NCBI RefSeq assembly: GCF_030248535.1
Contig: NZ_JAHGAJ010000037.1
Location: forward strand, 1 to 64,000
DNA length: 64,000 nucleotides
Direction of reading: 5' to 3'
Source: Vibrio sp. D404a
GTDB taxonomy: Bacteria; Pseudomonadota; Gammaproteobacteria; Enterobacterales; Vibrionaceae
Part shown: positions 18,324-28,408 of the stretch, piece by piece
How positions within the stretch are numbered: the stretch's first letter is position 1
Layout of the letters: every line of letters starts with the position of its first letter
Notes under the pieces: model-generated
The model's database searches: none
What the model was told of the DNA's origin: nothing
What the model saw: the letters and a program-made list of their open reading frames with translations, nothing else
Position numbers and translations under genes: made by a program

Positions 18324-19964
18324 TTACTTCTCTAATTCGTCACGCTGGTTTTGGCCAGCCGCTTTAACGAAGCCTTCGAACAATGGGTGACCATCGCGAG
18401 GCGTAGAAGTGAACTCTGGGTGGAACTGAGCTGCAACAAACCATGGGTGGTTTGGAATCTCGATAACTTCAACCAGTTTCTTGTCCGCAGACAGACCCGA
18501 TACTTTTAGGCCCGCTTTTTCGATTTGTGGACGAAGATTGTTGTTCACTTCGTAACGGTGACGGTGACGTTCATGGATCGTCGCGCTACCGTATAGTTCA
18601 CGAGCTTTCGTTCCTTTCTCTAGGTGACATAGCTGTGAACCAAGACGCATAGTACCACCTAGGTCAGATTTTTCAGTACGTTCTTCAACTTTACCTTCGC
18701 CATCTACCCACTCAGTAATTAGACCAACTACTGGGTACTTCGTGTCTTTGCTAAATTCTGAAGAGTGTGCACCTTCCATGCCCGCAACGTTACGTGCGTA
18801 CTCAATAAGTGCCACTTGCATACCAAGACAGATACCTAGGTAAGGAACTTTGTTCTCACGCGCGTATTTCGCTGCGAAGATCTTACCTTCAACACCACGG
18901 TCGCCGAAGCCACCTGGTACTAGGATTGCGTCAAGGCCTTGAAGTGCTTCTTCGCCTTTCGCTTCTACTTCTTGAGAGTCAACGTACTTGATCTTAACGC
19001 TTAGACGGTTCTTAAGGCCCGCGTGCTTAAGCGCTTCGTTCACTGACTTGTATGCATCTGGTAATTCAATGTATTTACCAACCATACCGATAACAACTTC
19101 ATCAGTTGGGTTAGCTTCTTCGTAGATTACCTGCTCCCACTCAGATAGGTCAGCTTCAGGAGCTGTAATACCAAAGCGAGAACACACTAGGTCATCAAGA
19201 CCTTGTGCTTTAATTAGTTGAGGGATCTTGTAGATTGAATCTACGTCCTTCATTGAGATTACTGCTTTCTCTTGAACATTACAGAAAAGAGCAATCTTCT
19301 TACGCTCGTTCGCAGGGATCATGCGATCAGAACGACAAACTAGGATATCTGGCTGGATACCGATAGACAGTAGCTCTTTTACAGAGTGCTGAGTCGGCTT
19401 AGTTTTCACTTCACCAGCTGCCGCTAGGTAAGGAACTAGTGTTAGGTGCATGAACATTGCACGCTCACGGCCTAGCTCAACTGCTAGCTGACGAATCGCT
19501 TCCATAAATGGTAGAGACTCGATATCACCAACCGTACCACCAACTTCAACGATCGCTACATCGTGGCCGTCAGCACCTGCGATTACGCGGTCTTTGATGG
19601 CATTAGTGATGTGAGGAATTACCTGAATAGTTGCACCTAGGTAATCACCACGACGCTCTTTCGCTAGAACGTCTGAGTAAACACGACCTGCAGTGAAATT
19701 GTTACGCTTAGTCATCTTGGTGCGAATGAATCGCTCATAGTGACCAAGGTCAAGGTCAGTTTCAGCGCCATCTTCCGTAACGAACACTTCACCGTGTTGA
19801 GTAGGGCTCATTGTGCCCGGGTCAACGTTGATGTAAGGGTCAAGCTTCATCATAGTCACTTTAAGACCACGAGCTTCTAAAATAGCTGCTAGCGATGCCG
19901 CTGCAATACCTTTACCTAGAGAGGATACAACCCCGCCAGTAACAAAAATGTAATTTGTCGTCAT
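18324..19964 (-). CDS. pyrG: CTP synthase
   Basis: Aminates UTP to CTP using glutamine and ATP. The synthetase domain (about 1-266) opens MTTNYIFVTGGVVSSLGKG with the ATP P-loop; the class I glutamine amidotransferase domain (about 290-540) carries the nucleophile motif GICLGMQ near residue 379 and the catalytic HPEFTS near 516. Length 546 is usual. Directly upstream of eno, as in E. coli, and downstream of mazG with a 151-base gap in which a promoter is likely. Confidence 0.98.
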   Translation of the reverse strand: MTTNYIFVTGGVVSSLGKGIAAASLAAILEARGLKVTMMKLDPYINVDPGTMSPTQHGEVFVTEDGAETDLDLGHYERFIRTKMTKRNNFTAGRVYSDVLAKERRGDYLGATIQVIPHITNAIKDRVIAGADGHDVAIVEVGGTVGDIESLPFMEAIRQLAVELGRERAMFMHLTLVPYLAAAGEVKTKPTQHSVKELLSIGIQPDILVCRSDRMIPANERKKIALFCNVQEKAVISMKDVDSIYKIPQLIKAQGLDDLVCSRFGITAPEADLSEWEQVIYEEANPTDEVVIGMVGKYIELPDAYKSVNEALKHAGLKNRLSVKIKYVDSQEVEAKGEEALQGLDAILVPGGFGDRGVEGKIFAAKYARENKVPYLGICLGMQVALIEYARNVAGMEGAHSSEFSKDTKYPVVGLITEWVDGEGKVEERTEKSDLGGTMRLGSQLCHLEKGTKARELYGSATIHERHRHRYEVNNNLRPQIEKAGLKVSGLSADKKLVEVIEIPNHPWFVAAQFHPEFTSTPRDGHPLFEGFVKAAGQNQRDELEK

Positions 19965-20115
19965 GTTTAACCTGAAATTGGTTGGATGAGGGAAAAAGGA
20001 TTTCTTCTGGACGGGATGAAAATATACCAGAAGCCCCTTATCGCCACAACGTGAAATCTATCACACTGCTATTTTTTATTTTTTGCTTCAAATCAAATCA
20101 GCACAAAAGCTTTGT

Positions 20116-20913
20116 TTAACTTTTCTCCGCTAATTTGACTTCATCCCACATAGAATCGAGCTCAGAGAGGGAGAAATCGTGCAAAGTTTTATCTTTTTGA
20201 CGAACTTTTCCTTCTACACCTTTAAAGCGACGCTCAAATTTCACATTGGCTTTGCTCAATGCCGATTCTGGATTTTTCCCTAGATGCCTCACTAGATTCA
20301 CCGTCGCAAACAGCAAATCACCCAATTCTTCTTCCACCAAATTTTCATTTGGGGTGACTTGAAGCGCCTCTTCAAGCACCTCATCGACCTCTTCTCTCAC
20401 CTTGTCAACGACAGGGCCAATCGAGTCCCAATCAAAGCCATACTTCGCAACCTGCTTTTGAATCTTTGTAGCACGCAAAAGTGCAGGCAGAGAGTTTGGT
20501 ATTGAGTCTAGAATACTTTCCTGAGTTTTGCCTACTTGCGCTTTTTCTTTGGCTTTCTCAGCCTCCCAGTTGGCATTAATCGCCTCTTCATCGTCAAACT
20601 TAACATCAGAGAACACATGAGGGTGACGACGTGTCAGCTTCTCGTTCACACCATCTACCACATCAGAGAATTCGAACAGCCCCTGCTCTTTCGCCAGTTG
20701 GCTGTAAAAAATCACCTGAAACAACAAGTCACCCAACTCTTCTTGTAGGTTTGGCCAGTCTTTATTGTGAATCGCATCCACCACTTCGTATGTCTCTTCG
20801 ATAGTATGCGGCACAATTGTTTCAAAATTTTGTTTCAGATCCCAAGGGCAGCCACCTTCTGGATCTCGCAGCTTCGCCATAATTTGTTCTAGTTGTTCAA
20901 TCGGGTGGCTCAT
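20116..20913 (-). CDS. mazG: nucleoside triphosphate pyrophosphohydrolase MazG
   Basis: Hydrolyses NTPs and dNTPs to monophosphates and pyrophosphate; in E. coli it also influences ppGpp levels during starvation. Two MazG domains are visible, the first with GGCPWDLKQNFETIVPHTIEETYEVVDAI (about 21-49) and EELGDLLFQVIF, the second with REEVDEVLEEAL and VEEELGDLLFATVNLVRH. 265 residues is the usual length. Lies downstream of relA, separated by a terminator and two repeat elements, so it probably has its own promoter. Confidence 0.96.
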   Translation of the reverse strand: MSHPIEQLEQIMAKLRDPEGGCPWDLKQNFETIVPHTIEETYEVVDAIHNKDWPNLQEELGDLLFQVIFYSQLAKEQGLFEFSDVVDGVNEKLTRRHPHVFSDVKFDDEEAINANWEAEKAKEKAQVGKTQESILDSIPNSLPALLRATKIQKQVAKYGFDWDSIGPVVDKVREEVDEVLEEALQVTPNENLVEEELGDLLFATVNLVRHLGKNPESALSKANVKFERRFKGVEGKVRQKDKTLHDFSLSELDSMWDEVKLAEKS

Positions 20914-20967
20914 GGTGCTTTCCTATTATTTTATTTGATTGTTTTAATCTAATTCTTTTCTTAAAAC

Positions 20968-21001
20968 TAAAAAAGGTGAGCAGTTAAAACCACTCACCTT
21001 T
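20968..21001 (-). terminator. terminator-like hairpin between relA and mazG
   Basis: On the minus strand AGGTGAG/CTCACCT arms, extended by partial pairing and a 12-base loop region, are followed by a T-run. It lies about 240 bases beyond the relA stop, after the two repeat elements. Confidence 0.8.
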
Positions 21002-21010
21002 CTATTTTGC

Positions 21011-21105
21011 TGTCATCCCCAAGAGTGAAGAATGAGCGAGTTGGGGCTCTCAAACCGCATAGCGAGATTCCCTATCATGTTGGTCCCTCACTGTAGGGAA
21101 TGACA
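21011..21105. repeat. second copy of the MITE-like inverted-repeat element
   Basis: Ends TGTCATCCCC and GGGAATGACA are inverted repeats with one mismatch. Internal blocks AAGA, GAGTTGGG, GAGATTC and TAGGGAATGAC match the element at 16775-16876 in the same order. Non-coding and intergenic. Confidence 0.72.
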
Positions 21106-21134
21106 ACTATATTTTTTTACTAAGTAATTAGTTC

Positions 21135-21221
21135 TTCTAACAAGGCAGTAAACTTATGAGGCTCCTGAGCATAGCTTGCCTATGTAATGGAGCGAAATAA
21201 GTGAAACTAACGCCGTTAGAA
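21135..21221. repeat. 87-base multi-stem hairpin just after relA
   Basis: Nested complementary blocks: TTCTAAC/GTTAGAA (ends), CTTAT/ATAAG, GCTCC/GGAGC and CATAG/CTATG around a 5-base loop. The ends resemble R-box-like GTTAG motifs of integron attC sites, but no integron gene or cassette is near. It may be a dispersed vibrio repeat or the 3' structure of the relA mRNA. Confidence 0.65.
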
Positions 21222-21241
21222 AGCTAAGTACGACGTAAAAA

Positions 21242-23464
21242 CTATCCTAATCTCTTGACGCTCATAACATCTTTGATCTGCTCGACTCGGCTTGTAACTC
21301 GACTCAAAATTTCAATATTGGTCACTTCCAAATCAAAGTCCATCACTGACAGCTGACGCTTGTAGTCGGTACGGCTTTTCATTGTCGTCACACTGATCTT
21401 CTCATTCGCGAACAGCGAGGTGATGTCCTTCAACAGGCCACTGCGCTCTAATGCTTCAACACGCAGCGTGAGGATGTATGAACCAACAAAGCCATTGCCC
21501 CAAACCGTATCAATGATGCGCTCTGGTGCGTGGATTCTTAGCTCACTTAGCTGTTCACAATCACTACGGTGAACTGAGATGCCACGACCTTGAGTGATGT
21601 AACCCTTGATGCTATCGCCCGGGATAGGCTGACAACAGCGTGCTAGGTGCGTCATCAGGTTATCAACGCCTTCCACTACAACCGCGTCTTTCTTAGGGCG
21701 GCTCTGTTGGGCAGGCTTGTTTTCTGATTCCAGTAACTTCTCTAGCGCTTTTTGATCTTCCTCTTCCGCGGTTGGCTTATTCACCAATGCATTGATGTGG
21801 TTGATCACTTGGTTGATACGCAGATCGCCGCTACCTATACCGGCATACAGCTCATCTGGCGTATTCACGTTAAAGCGCTTGAGTGCATACTGGTCTGCGT
21901 CTTTAAGCGTCGCACCGATTTTATGCAGCTCTGCTTCTAGAATATCGCGCCCAGCTTCTAGGTTCTTCTCACGGCTTTGCGCACGGAACCAAGCGTTAAT
22001 CTTGGCGCGAGCGCGACCTGAATGAACAAAACCTGTGGTTGGGTTTAACCAGTCTCGCGACGGGTTCGGTTCTTTCTGAGTGATGATCTCGACCTGATCA
22101 CCCATCGAGAGCTTGTGAGTAAATGGAACGATGCGTCCACCGACCTTGGCACCTATACAACGATGTCCAACCATAGAGTGGATATGGTAAGCAAAATCAA
22201 GTGGTGTCGCGCCCATCGGCAAATCGACCACATCACCGCGTGGCGTAAAGGCGTATACGCGGTCATCGAAGACCTGGCTACGAACTTCATCCAGCATCTC
22301 GCCAGAATCCGACATCTCTTCCTGCCAATCGATCAGTTTACGCAGCCAAGTGATCTTCTCGTCATAACCACTGCGTCCGCTTGAAGCGCCTTCTTTGTAC
22401 TTCCAATGCGCCGCAACACCCAGTTCTGAGTCTTCGTGCATCTGTTTAGTACGGATCTGGATCTCGATGGTTTTACCTTCAGGCCCAAGTACCACGGTAT
22501 GGATAGATTGGTAACCGTTCGGTTTCGGGTTCGCAACGTAGTCGTCAAACTCGCTTGGTAGGTGTTTGTATTTGGTGTGAACCACACCTAAAGCCGCATA
22601 ACAATCTTGCAGTTGGTCAGCGATGATTCGCACAGCACGCACGTCAAACAGTTCATCGAAGGCCAAGCCTTTCTTCTGCATCTTGCGCCAAATACTGTAG
22701 ATGTGTTTAGGACGGCCGCTGACTTCTGCATTGATGCTAGAGCGCCCCATTTCAGACGTCAGGTCATCAACGAAGTCGGTGATGTACTGCTCACGAACGA
22801 TACGACGCTCAGAAAGTTGTTTTGCGATCTGCTTGTAGGTATCTGGCTGTTGGTAGCGGAAAGCGTAGTCTTCGATTTCCCATTTTAATTGACCAATGCC
22901 GAGACGGTTGGCGAGTGGTGCATAGATGTTGGCACACTCTTTCGCAGCTGCACGACGAACCTCATCTGGGGCTTTTTTCACCTCAATAAGATTACAGATT
23001 CGCTCAGCCAGTTTGATGACTACGCAACGGAAATCATCAACCATTGCCAATAACATGCGGCGCACGTTATCGACTTGGCCTGACGCCGCGCTACCCTCTA
23101 GGGTAACGTTGAGCTGGCCAAGTGCCGCCATCTCTTCAACGCCATCAATTAACTTTACGATCTCTTTGCCGTAGCTCTCTTCGAAGGCTTCTCGCTCAAA
23201 GACGCCACTGGAAACGACTGGGAAAAGCTGAGCCGCAACGAGTGTCGCGCGATCCATTGATAACGTCACCAAGATTTCAATCATCTCTCGGCCACGCCAC
23301 AACAGCAGTGAGGCTTGCTCATGCTCTTTTAGCAGTTCTTCACAGTGACGATAAACCTTGATCAGTTTATTCGACGTTTTGGCATCCTGATTTAAAGATG
23401 CAATCCAGCTCTCTAGCTCAAACTGTTCGCTTGGGTTTAAATGCGCGCTTCGTACCGCAACCAT
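21242..23464 (-). CDS. relA: GTP pyrophosphokinase RelA ((p)ppGpp synthetase I)
   Basis: Ribosome-associated alarmone synthetase that triggers the stringent response when uncharged tRNA enters the A site. In order: a degenerate HD domain lacking the hydrolase HD pair (about 30-190), the synthetase domain with FDDYVANPKPNGYQSIHT (about 310-327), TGS (about 405-465), a conserved-cysteine region LARCCQPIPGD, and a C-terminal ACT domain. The second of two adjacent ATGs (23464) gives MVAVRSAHLN and the better spacing from AGGAAG, 740 residues. Downstream of rlmD as in E. coli. Confidence 0.97.
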   Translation of the reverse strand: MVAVRSAHLNPSEQFELESWIASLNQDAKTSNKLIKVYRHCEELLKEHEQASLLLWRGREMIEILVTLSMDRATLVAAQLFPVVSSGVFEREAFEESYGKEIVKLIDGVEEMAALGQLNVTLEGSAASGQVDNVRRMLLAMVDDFRCVVIKLAERICNLIEVKKAPDEVRRAAAKECANIYAPLANRLGIGQLKWEIEDYAFRYQQPDTYKQIAKQLSERRIVREQYITDFVDDLTSEMGRSSINAEVSGRPKHIYSIWRKMQKKGLAFDELFDVRAVRIIADQLQDCYAALGVVHTKYKHLPSEFDDYVANPKPNGYQSIHTVVLGPEGKTIEIQIRTKQMHEDSELGVAAHWKYKEGASSGRSGYDEKITWLRKLIDWQEEMSDSGEMLDEVRSQVFDDRVYAFTPRGDVVDLPMGATPLDFAYHIHSMVGHRCIGAKVGGRIVPFTHKLSMGDQVEIITQKEPNPSRDWLNPTTGFVHSGRARAKINAWFRAQSREKNLEAGRDILEAELHKIGATLKDADQYALKRFNVNTPDELYAGIGSGDLRINQVINHINALVNKPTAEEEDQKALEKLLESENKPAQQSRPKKDAVVVEGVDNLMTHLARCCQPIPGDSIKGYITQGRGISVHRSDCEQLSELRIHAPERIIDTVWGNGFVGSYILTLRVEALERSGLLKDITSLFANEKISVTTMKSRTDYKRQLSVMDFDLEVTNIEILSRVTSRVEQIKDVMSVKRLG

Positions 23465-23572
23465 CATGCCTTCCTAGTTATTATGTTTTATACCCAACTC
23501 AATATGACTAACCGGGTCCAAGTTAGTTCGACTCATACTGGTAACAAGACGTTTCTTCCACGCCTTTTAATT

Positions 23573-24898
23573 TTATGATTTCTCTTTGACGAATAGTGCC
23601 ATAGATTCCAAATGACTGGTATGTGGAAACATGTCTAACATGCCCATTTTGACCATTTGATAACCTTGATTTTGCAGGCTTGCCGTATCTCTAGCTAGAG
23701 TAGCAGGATTACATGAAACATAAACCACGCTCTTCGCTCCCAGCGCTGAGATTTGATCGACGATCCCACTTGCGCCAGCTCGCGCAGGGTCAAGCAACAC
23801 CTTGTCGAACTTCTCTTTTGCCCAAGGCTGGCAAGAGAGTTCTTCTTCTAGGTTCGCCTGATAAAAAGTCGCGTTATCTAACTGGTTAATCTTGGCGTTA
23901 CTGGTCGCCTGCTTCACCATTTCATCAACGCCCTCAACCCCAACCACAACAGCTGATTGTTTTGCGATAGGCAAACTGAAGTTACCTAAGCCACAGAAGA
24001 GGTCGAGCACACGCTCATCCGCTTGTGGGTCAAGCCAGTCAATCGCTTGTGCCACCATCTTCTGGTTCACCTGTTGGTTAACTTGAATAAAGTGGTTTGG
24101 CTCAAATGGTAATGTCACCCCAGTTTCACTGTATGTTGGCGCTTCACCAACGAGACGAATCAGCTGATCCGTTTCTGGCATCGAATACAAGATTGCACCT
24201 TCTGCCGTTGCCAAATCAATCAGTGCTTGTTGCTCTTTCTCAGCCAAAGGCTTTAAGTGGCGCAGAACAATCACAGGGCCGTTATCAGACAGAACCAATT
24301 CAACGTGACCGAGATTCATCGGCTGGCTAAAGGTATCAAGCAGCGCTTTCAGTTTTGGTAACAGTGCATTCAGGCTTGGCTCCAGCACCGCACAATCCGT
24401 CACGTTCTCGATATGCTTGCTTTGCTTCTTACGAAAACCGAACTGCAGCTGTTGGTTCTTTCTATCCATAAATAGGCTGACACGAGCGCGGCGGCGATAC
24501 CCTACCTGTGCGCCAGTGATTGGCTCGGCAATTTCAGTCTTCGGCGTTTGGTACTGGCTCATCAAATGGCTCAGTGATTGCCCTTTATGCTCGACTTGTG
24601 ATGCGTAATCCATATGTTGTAGATGACAACCACCACACTGATTAAAGTGCTTACAGAAAGGCTTTAAACGCTGCTCACTCGGTTTTAAAAGCTTGATCAG
24701 TTTTGCACGGGCAAACTTACTTTTGCTCTCGGTCAGTTGAATCACAACTTGCTCACCCGGCAACGCGCCATCAATAAACACAGGTTTATTTTTCTGATAA
24801 GCGATACCTGCGCCATTGTGATCCATTCGTTCAACCAAAACCGATTGATGCTTGGTCTCGAATTGAGTTTTCTTTTTTGGTTGAAAAAAACGTGCCAT
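23573..24898 (-). CDS. rlmD: 23S rRNA (uracil-1939-C5)-methyltransferase RlmD
   Basis: SAM-dependent enzyme that methylates U1939 of 23S rRNA. N-terminal TRAM domain (about 15-75), then the four-cysteine iron-sulphur site around FCKHFNQCGGC (81-91) and DCAVLEPS, the SAM-binding DLFCGLGNFSLPIA segment, and the catalytic SCNPATLARD near residue 397. 441 residues is typical. It is the distal neighbour of relA (105-base gap) and is divergent from barA. Confidence 0.96.
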   Translation of the reverse strand: MARFFQPKKKTQFETKHQSVLVERMDHNGAGIAYQKNKPVFIDGALPGEQVVIQLTESKSKFARAKLIKLLKPSEQRLKPFCKHFNQCGGCHLQHMDYASQVEHKGQSLSHLMSQYQTPKTEIAEPITGAQVGYRRRARVSLFMDRKNQQLQFGFRKKQSKHIENVTDCAVLEPSLNALLPKLKALLDTFSQPMNLGHVELVLSDNGPVIVLRHLKPLAEKEQQALIDLATAEGAILYSMPETDQLIRLVGEAPTYSETGVTLPFEPNHFIQVNQQVNQKMVAQAIDWLDPQADERVLDLFCGLGNFSLPIAKQSAVVVGVEGVDEMVKQATSNAKINQLDNATFYQANLEEELSCQPWAKEKFDKVLLDPARAGASGIVDQISALGAKSVVYVSCNPATLARDTASLQNQGYQMVKMGMLDMFPHTSHLESMALFVKEKS

Positions 24899-25063
24899 TG
24901 CTTGTGCCTAAACTATCTTTAAATCATTTATTTGTATCCAGGACTCACTATTATGTCTTGGAATCATTGTCGAATGTGGCGGCTTTGATTAAGCTTACCG
25001 TTCACTTAGCCACCATTGTGTGCGTTATTTTCCCATATCCAGACCTCGATGTAATTAAAGAAC

Positions 25064-27877
25064 ATGACCAGATATGGCTTGAGAGCCCGCGTAATTACCC
25101 TAACTCTTGCCCCAACCCTGATTATAGGGTTGTTATTGAGTGCATTCTTCTCATTTAACCGCTATCAAGACCTCGAAGGACAAGTTGTCAATACAGGTAC
25201 CAGCATTATAGAACCTCTTGCGATTGCAAGTGAGTCTGGCATGCAATTAGAGAGTCGAGAGTCGGTTCGTCAATTGATCAGCTACGCCCACCGTAAGAAT
25301 TCAAAATTGGTGCGCAGTATTGCGGTCTTTGATGAACGCCATGAGCTGTTTGTAACCTCAAACTTCCACCCAGATTTCGAGAGCCTGACCTACCCGAAAG
25401 ACAAACCGATTCCACATCTGAGTTCGTCTAAGTTACTCGACAACACGCTGATTCTGCGCACGCCAATTATTGCAGAGGGTCAGTTTATCAACTCGGCCAA
25501 TGGGCAATCGCAATCGAATCAGGCTGTCGGCTATATCGCGATTGAGCTTGATCTATCTTCACTGCGCTTACAGCAGTACCAAGAGATCTTCTCGGCATTC
25601 CTTGTTCTTATTTTAGGTCTCGGCTTATCGGGGGTATTTGCGTTCCGTCTCATGCACGATGTGACTCAGCCAATCACGCACATGAAGAATATGGTTGACC
25701 GGATTCGCCGTGGTCACCTAGATGTGCGTATCGAAGGCAAGATGCACGGTGAGTTGGACTCGCTAAAGAATGGTATCAACGCGATGGCGGTATCTCTGTC
25801 GGAGTACCACGTTGAGATGCAGCACAGTATCGACCAAGCGACTTCCGATCTGCGTGAAACACTCGAGCAGTTAGAGATTCAGAACGTTGAGTTAGATATC
25901 GCGAAGAAGCGAGCACAAGAAGCGGCTCGTGTTAAATCTGAATTCCTAGCCAATATGTCCCACGAGCTAAGAACGCCGCTTAATGGTGTGATTGGCTTTA
26001 CTCGTCAGATGTTGAAAACGCATCTATCCACCAGCCAGACCGATTACCTACAGACCATTGAGCGCTCGGCGAATAACCTATTGAGCATCATCAATGACAT
26101 CCTCGACTTCTCGAAACTTGAAGCCGGTAAACTGGCTCTAGAGAACATTCCTTTTGAGTTCCAAGCCAGCCTTGAAGAAGTTGTGAACCTACAAGCGACC
26201 AACGCCCACGAAAAAGGTCTCGAGCTAACCCTTAAAGTTGATCCGAAAGTACCCGCTGGTCTAGTTGGCGACCCACTGCGTATTCAACAGATTCTTACTA
26301 ACCTTGTAGGCAACTCAATCAAGTTTACCGAGCGCGGAAACATCGATATCAGCGTTGAGCTGCGTTCTCAATCTGAAGACAACATCGAGCTGCAGTTTAT
26401 GGTACGCGATACTGGGATCGGTATCTCAGAGCGCCAGCAAGCGCAGCTTTTCCAAGCCTTTAGTCAAGCCGATGCAAGTATTTCACGTCGCTACGGCGGT
26501 ACAGGTCTAGGTCTGGTTATCACCCAGAAACTGGTCAGCCAAATGGGCGGCGAGATCAGTCTAACCAGTCGCCTGCACCAAGGTTCAACCTTCTGGTTCA
26601 CTCTAAGACTATCGACTACCGATATGCCGATGACAGACTTGATCGAGACACAGTGCCTGCAGGATAAGCAGCTGCTATTGATTGAGCCAAACATGCAAGC
26701 GGCCTCGATTACTCAGCAAGTATTGACTCAAGAAGGGCTGATTGTGACGTATCGTTCAGTTATGCCTGAAGAGGCAACCAACTACGATTACGTACTGCTT
26801 AACCTTGCGGCTAACCAAGACTATGAATTAGACGTCGTTCAGCAATGGGCCAATCGCGCGAGAGAGATCTCGCAAAACGTGATCATTGGTACCCCAAGTA
26901 CCGAGCTCGCTCTGGGTGAGCAGCTGATGAAGAATGTCGATGTTCAGTGCATTACCAAACCACTGTCTCGCAAGAAGCTGCTGCAAACTCTGGTCTCTAA
27001 CCAAGCACCACTGCTTAATGCACCTGCGATTGAGACACACAGTGATGAGAAGCTGCCACTAACCGTGATGGCAGTCGATGACAACCCAGCCAACTTGAAA
27101 CTGATTACAGCGCTACTGCAAGAACGTGTAGAAACGGTGGTTAGCTGCACCAATGGTCAACAAGCGATTGACCGAGCGACCGAGCAGACATTCGATATCA
27201 TCTTTATGGATATCCAGATGCCACAAATGGATGGTGTGACTGCGTGTAAGCACATTAAAGAACTAGAGAACAATGCCAAGACGCCAGTGATTGCGGTGAC
27301 AGCACACGCGATGAGTGGCGAACGCGACCGTCTATTAGCTGCTGGTATGGATGATTACCTGACGAAACCGATTGAAGAGCATGTCTTACAGCAGGTTTTG
27401 ATTCACTGGAGTCCTGAGTCTGAAGTAGAGAATGTAGAAAAGATTGCACCTGAGCACCCTGCGGTTGGCGTGGAAATCGAAAACCACGCTGTTGAAACTG
27501 AGAGCAGCCAGCACAAGAACATCATTATTGATTGGCAGGCTGCGTTGAAACAGGCAGCTAATAAAGAAGACCTTGCTCGCGATATGCTGCAGATGCTGGT
27601 CGACTTCATTCCAGAGGTTTATGAGGCTGCGGAACGTGCCATCGAAGAGAGCGACTACCCTATCGATGACTTGATACACATTATTCATAAGATGCACGGC
27701 AGCAGCTCATACAGCGGTGTGCCAAGATTGAAAGCGGTGTGTGCCACTATTGAGAAAGAGTTACGTTCAGGGACGCAGATAGAAGATATCGAGCCTGAGC
27801 TGTTCGAGCTACAAGATGAGCTAGACAAGGTGCAGGCAACCGCAATTCACTATCTGACACCAATCCAACCTAGCTAG
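25064..27877 (+). CDS. barA: tripartite hybrid sensor histidine kinase BarA (VarS-type)
   Basis: Inner-membrane kinase that phosphorylates the response regulator UvrY/VarA, which turns on Csr sRNAs that titrate CsrA. Membrane helices lie at about 9-31 and 178-200, flanking a periplasmic sensor. HAMP follows, then a HisKA domain with H300 in NMSHELRTPLNG, HATPase motifs (NLVGNSIKFTERG, DTGIGIS, GGTGLGL), a degenerate receiver at about 530-640, a true receiver with D672/D673, phosphoacceptor D716 and K768, and a C-terminal HPt domain with H875 in HKMHGSSSYSG. No partner regulator gene is adjacent, as usual for this kinase. Confidence 0.96.
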   Translation: MTRYGLRARVITLTLAPTLIIGLLLSAFFSFNRYQDLEGQVVNTGTSIIEPLAIASESGMQLESRESVRQLISYAHRKNSKLVRSIAVFDERHELFVTSNFHPDFESLTYPKDKPIPHLSSSKLLDNTLILRTPIIAEGQFINSANGQSQSNQAVGYIAIELDLSSLRLQQYQEIFSAFLVLILGLGLSGVFAFRLMHDVTQPITHMKNMVDRIRRGHLDVRIEGKMHGELDSLKNGINAMAVSLSEYHVEMQHSIDQATSDLRETLEQLEIQNVELDIAKKRAQEAARVKSEFLANMSHELRTPLNGVIGFTRQMLKTHLSTSQTDYLQTIERSANNLLSIINDILDFSKLEAGKLALENIPFEFQASLEEVVNLQATNAHEKGLELTLKVDPKVPAGLVGDPLRIQQILTNLVGNSIKFTERGNIDISVELRSQSEDNIELQFMVRDTGIGISERQQAQLFQAFSQADASISRRYGGTGLGLVITQKLVSQMGGEISLTSRLHQGSTFWFTLRLSTTDMPMTDLIETQCLQDKQLLLIEPNMQAASITQQVLTQEGLIVTYRSVMPEEATNYDYVLLNLAANQDYELDVVQQWANRAREISQNVIIGTPSTELALGEQLMKNVDVQCITKPLSRKKLLQTLVSNQAPLLNAPAIETHSDEKLPLTVMAVDDNPANLKLITALLQERVETVVSCTNGQQAIDRATEQTFDIIFMDIQMPQMDGVTACKHIKELENNAKTPVIAVTAHAMSGERDRLLAAGMDDYLTKPIEEHVLQQVLIHWSPESEVENVEKIAPEHPAVGVEIENHAVETESSQHKNIIIDWQAALKQAANKEDLARDMLQMLVDFIPEVYEAAERAIEESDYPIDDLIHIIHKMHGSSSYSGVPRLKAVCATIEKELRSGTQIEDIEPELFELQDELDKVQATAIHYLTPIQPS

Positions 27878-27944
27878 GTTCCAATTCAACATTGTCCGTG
27901 CAGACGTAAAAAATCAGCACAGACGCAGCAGTCGTACAGACACA

Positions 27945-27977
27945 AAAAAGCAGAGCCATGGCTCTGCTTTTTATTTT
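27945..27977. terminator. bidirectional terminator between barA and acpS
   Basis: A stem AAAAAGCAGAGC/GCTCTGCTTTTT with loop CATG carries A- and T-tracts on both sides, serving the two converging genes. Confidence 0.92.
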
Positions 27978-27999
27978 TCAATGACTTAAAGCTAAGAAA

Positions 28000-28380
28000 T
28001 CAAGACTCAAACAATACCGTCGCGACAGCATAGTGACGCTCATCCGAGATAGTAATATGGATAGAGCTAACGCCTAGGTTTGCCGCCAACTCCTGCGCTT
28101 TGTTGTGCAGAGTAAGCACCGGCTTGCCGTGCTCATCATTCGCAACCTGAAAGTCGTGAAAGGTCACGCCCATGGCAATGCCCGTACCAAGAGCCTTTGA
28201 AGCGGCCTCCTTAGCAGCAAAACGCTTCGCAAGGAAACGTCCTTTCTGCTTCAGAGAGTGAAACTGTTCAAGCTCCACTTCACATAAGATTCGCTCTGCA
28301 AAAGCCTCGCCACTGCGTGCTAGCGCCTTTTCAACTCGCTCAATCTCTGCGATGTCTGTACCAAGGCCAACAACTGCCAT
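28000..28380 (-). CDS. acpS: holo-[acyl-carrier-protein] synthase
   Basis: Transfers 4'-phosphopantetheine from CoA to the acyl carrier protein. Motif GLGTDIAEIERVE at the N-terminus holds the metal-binding Asp (D9), and FLAKRFAAKEAASKALGTGI (about 49-68) the conserved Glu and Lys. 126 residues is normal. It is the last gene of the rnc-era-recO-pdxJ-acpS series, 28 bases after pdxJ. Confidence 0.96.
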   Translation of the reverse strand: MAVVGLGTDIAEIERVEKALARSGEAFAERILCEVELEQFHSLKQKGRFLAKRFAAKEAASKALGTGIAMGVTFHDFQVANDEHGKPVLTLHNKAQELAANLGVSSIHITISDERHYAVATVLFES

Positions 28381-28408
28381 GACTCTTTAACCTTTCAACT
28401 GTAAGTAA

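Noticed and set aside
24877..25158. 93-residue frame overlapping the rlmD/barA intergenic region
   Set aside because: It overlaps the start of barA in another frame; the barA start, domain content and length are convincing and this peptide has no family features.
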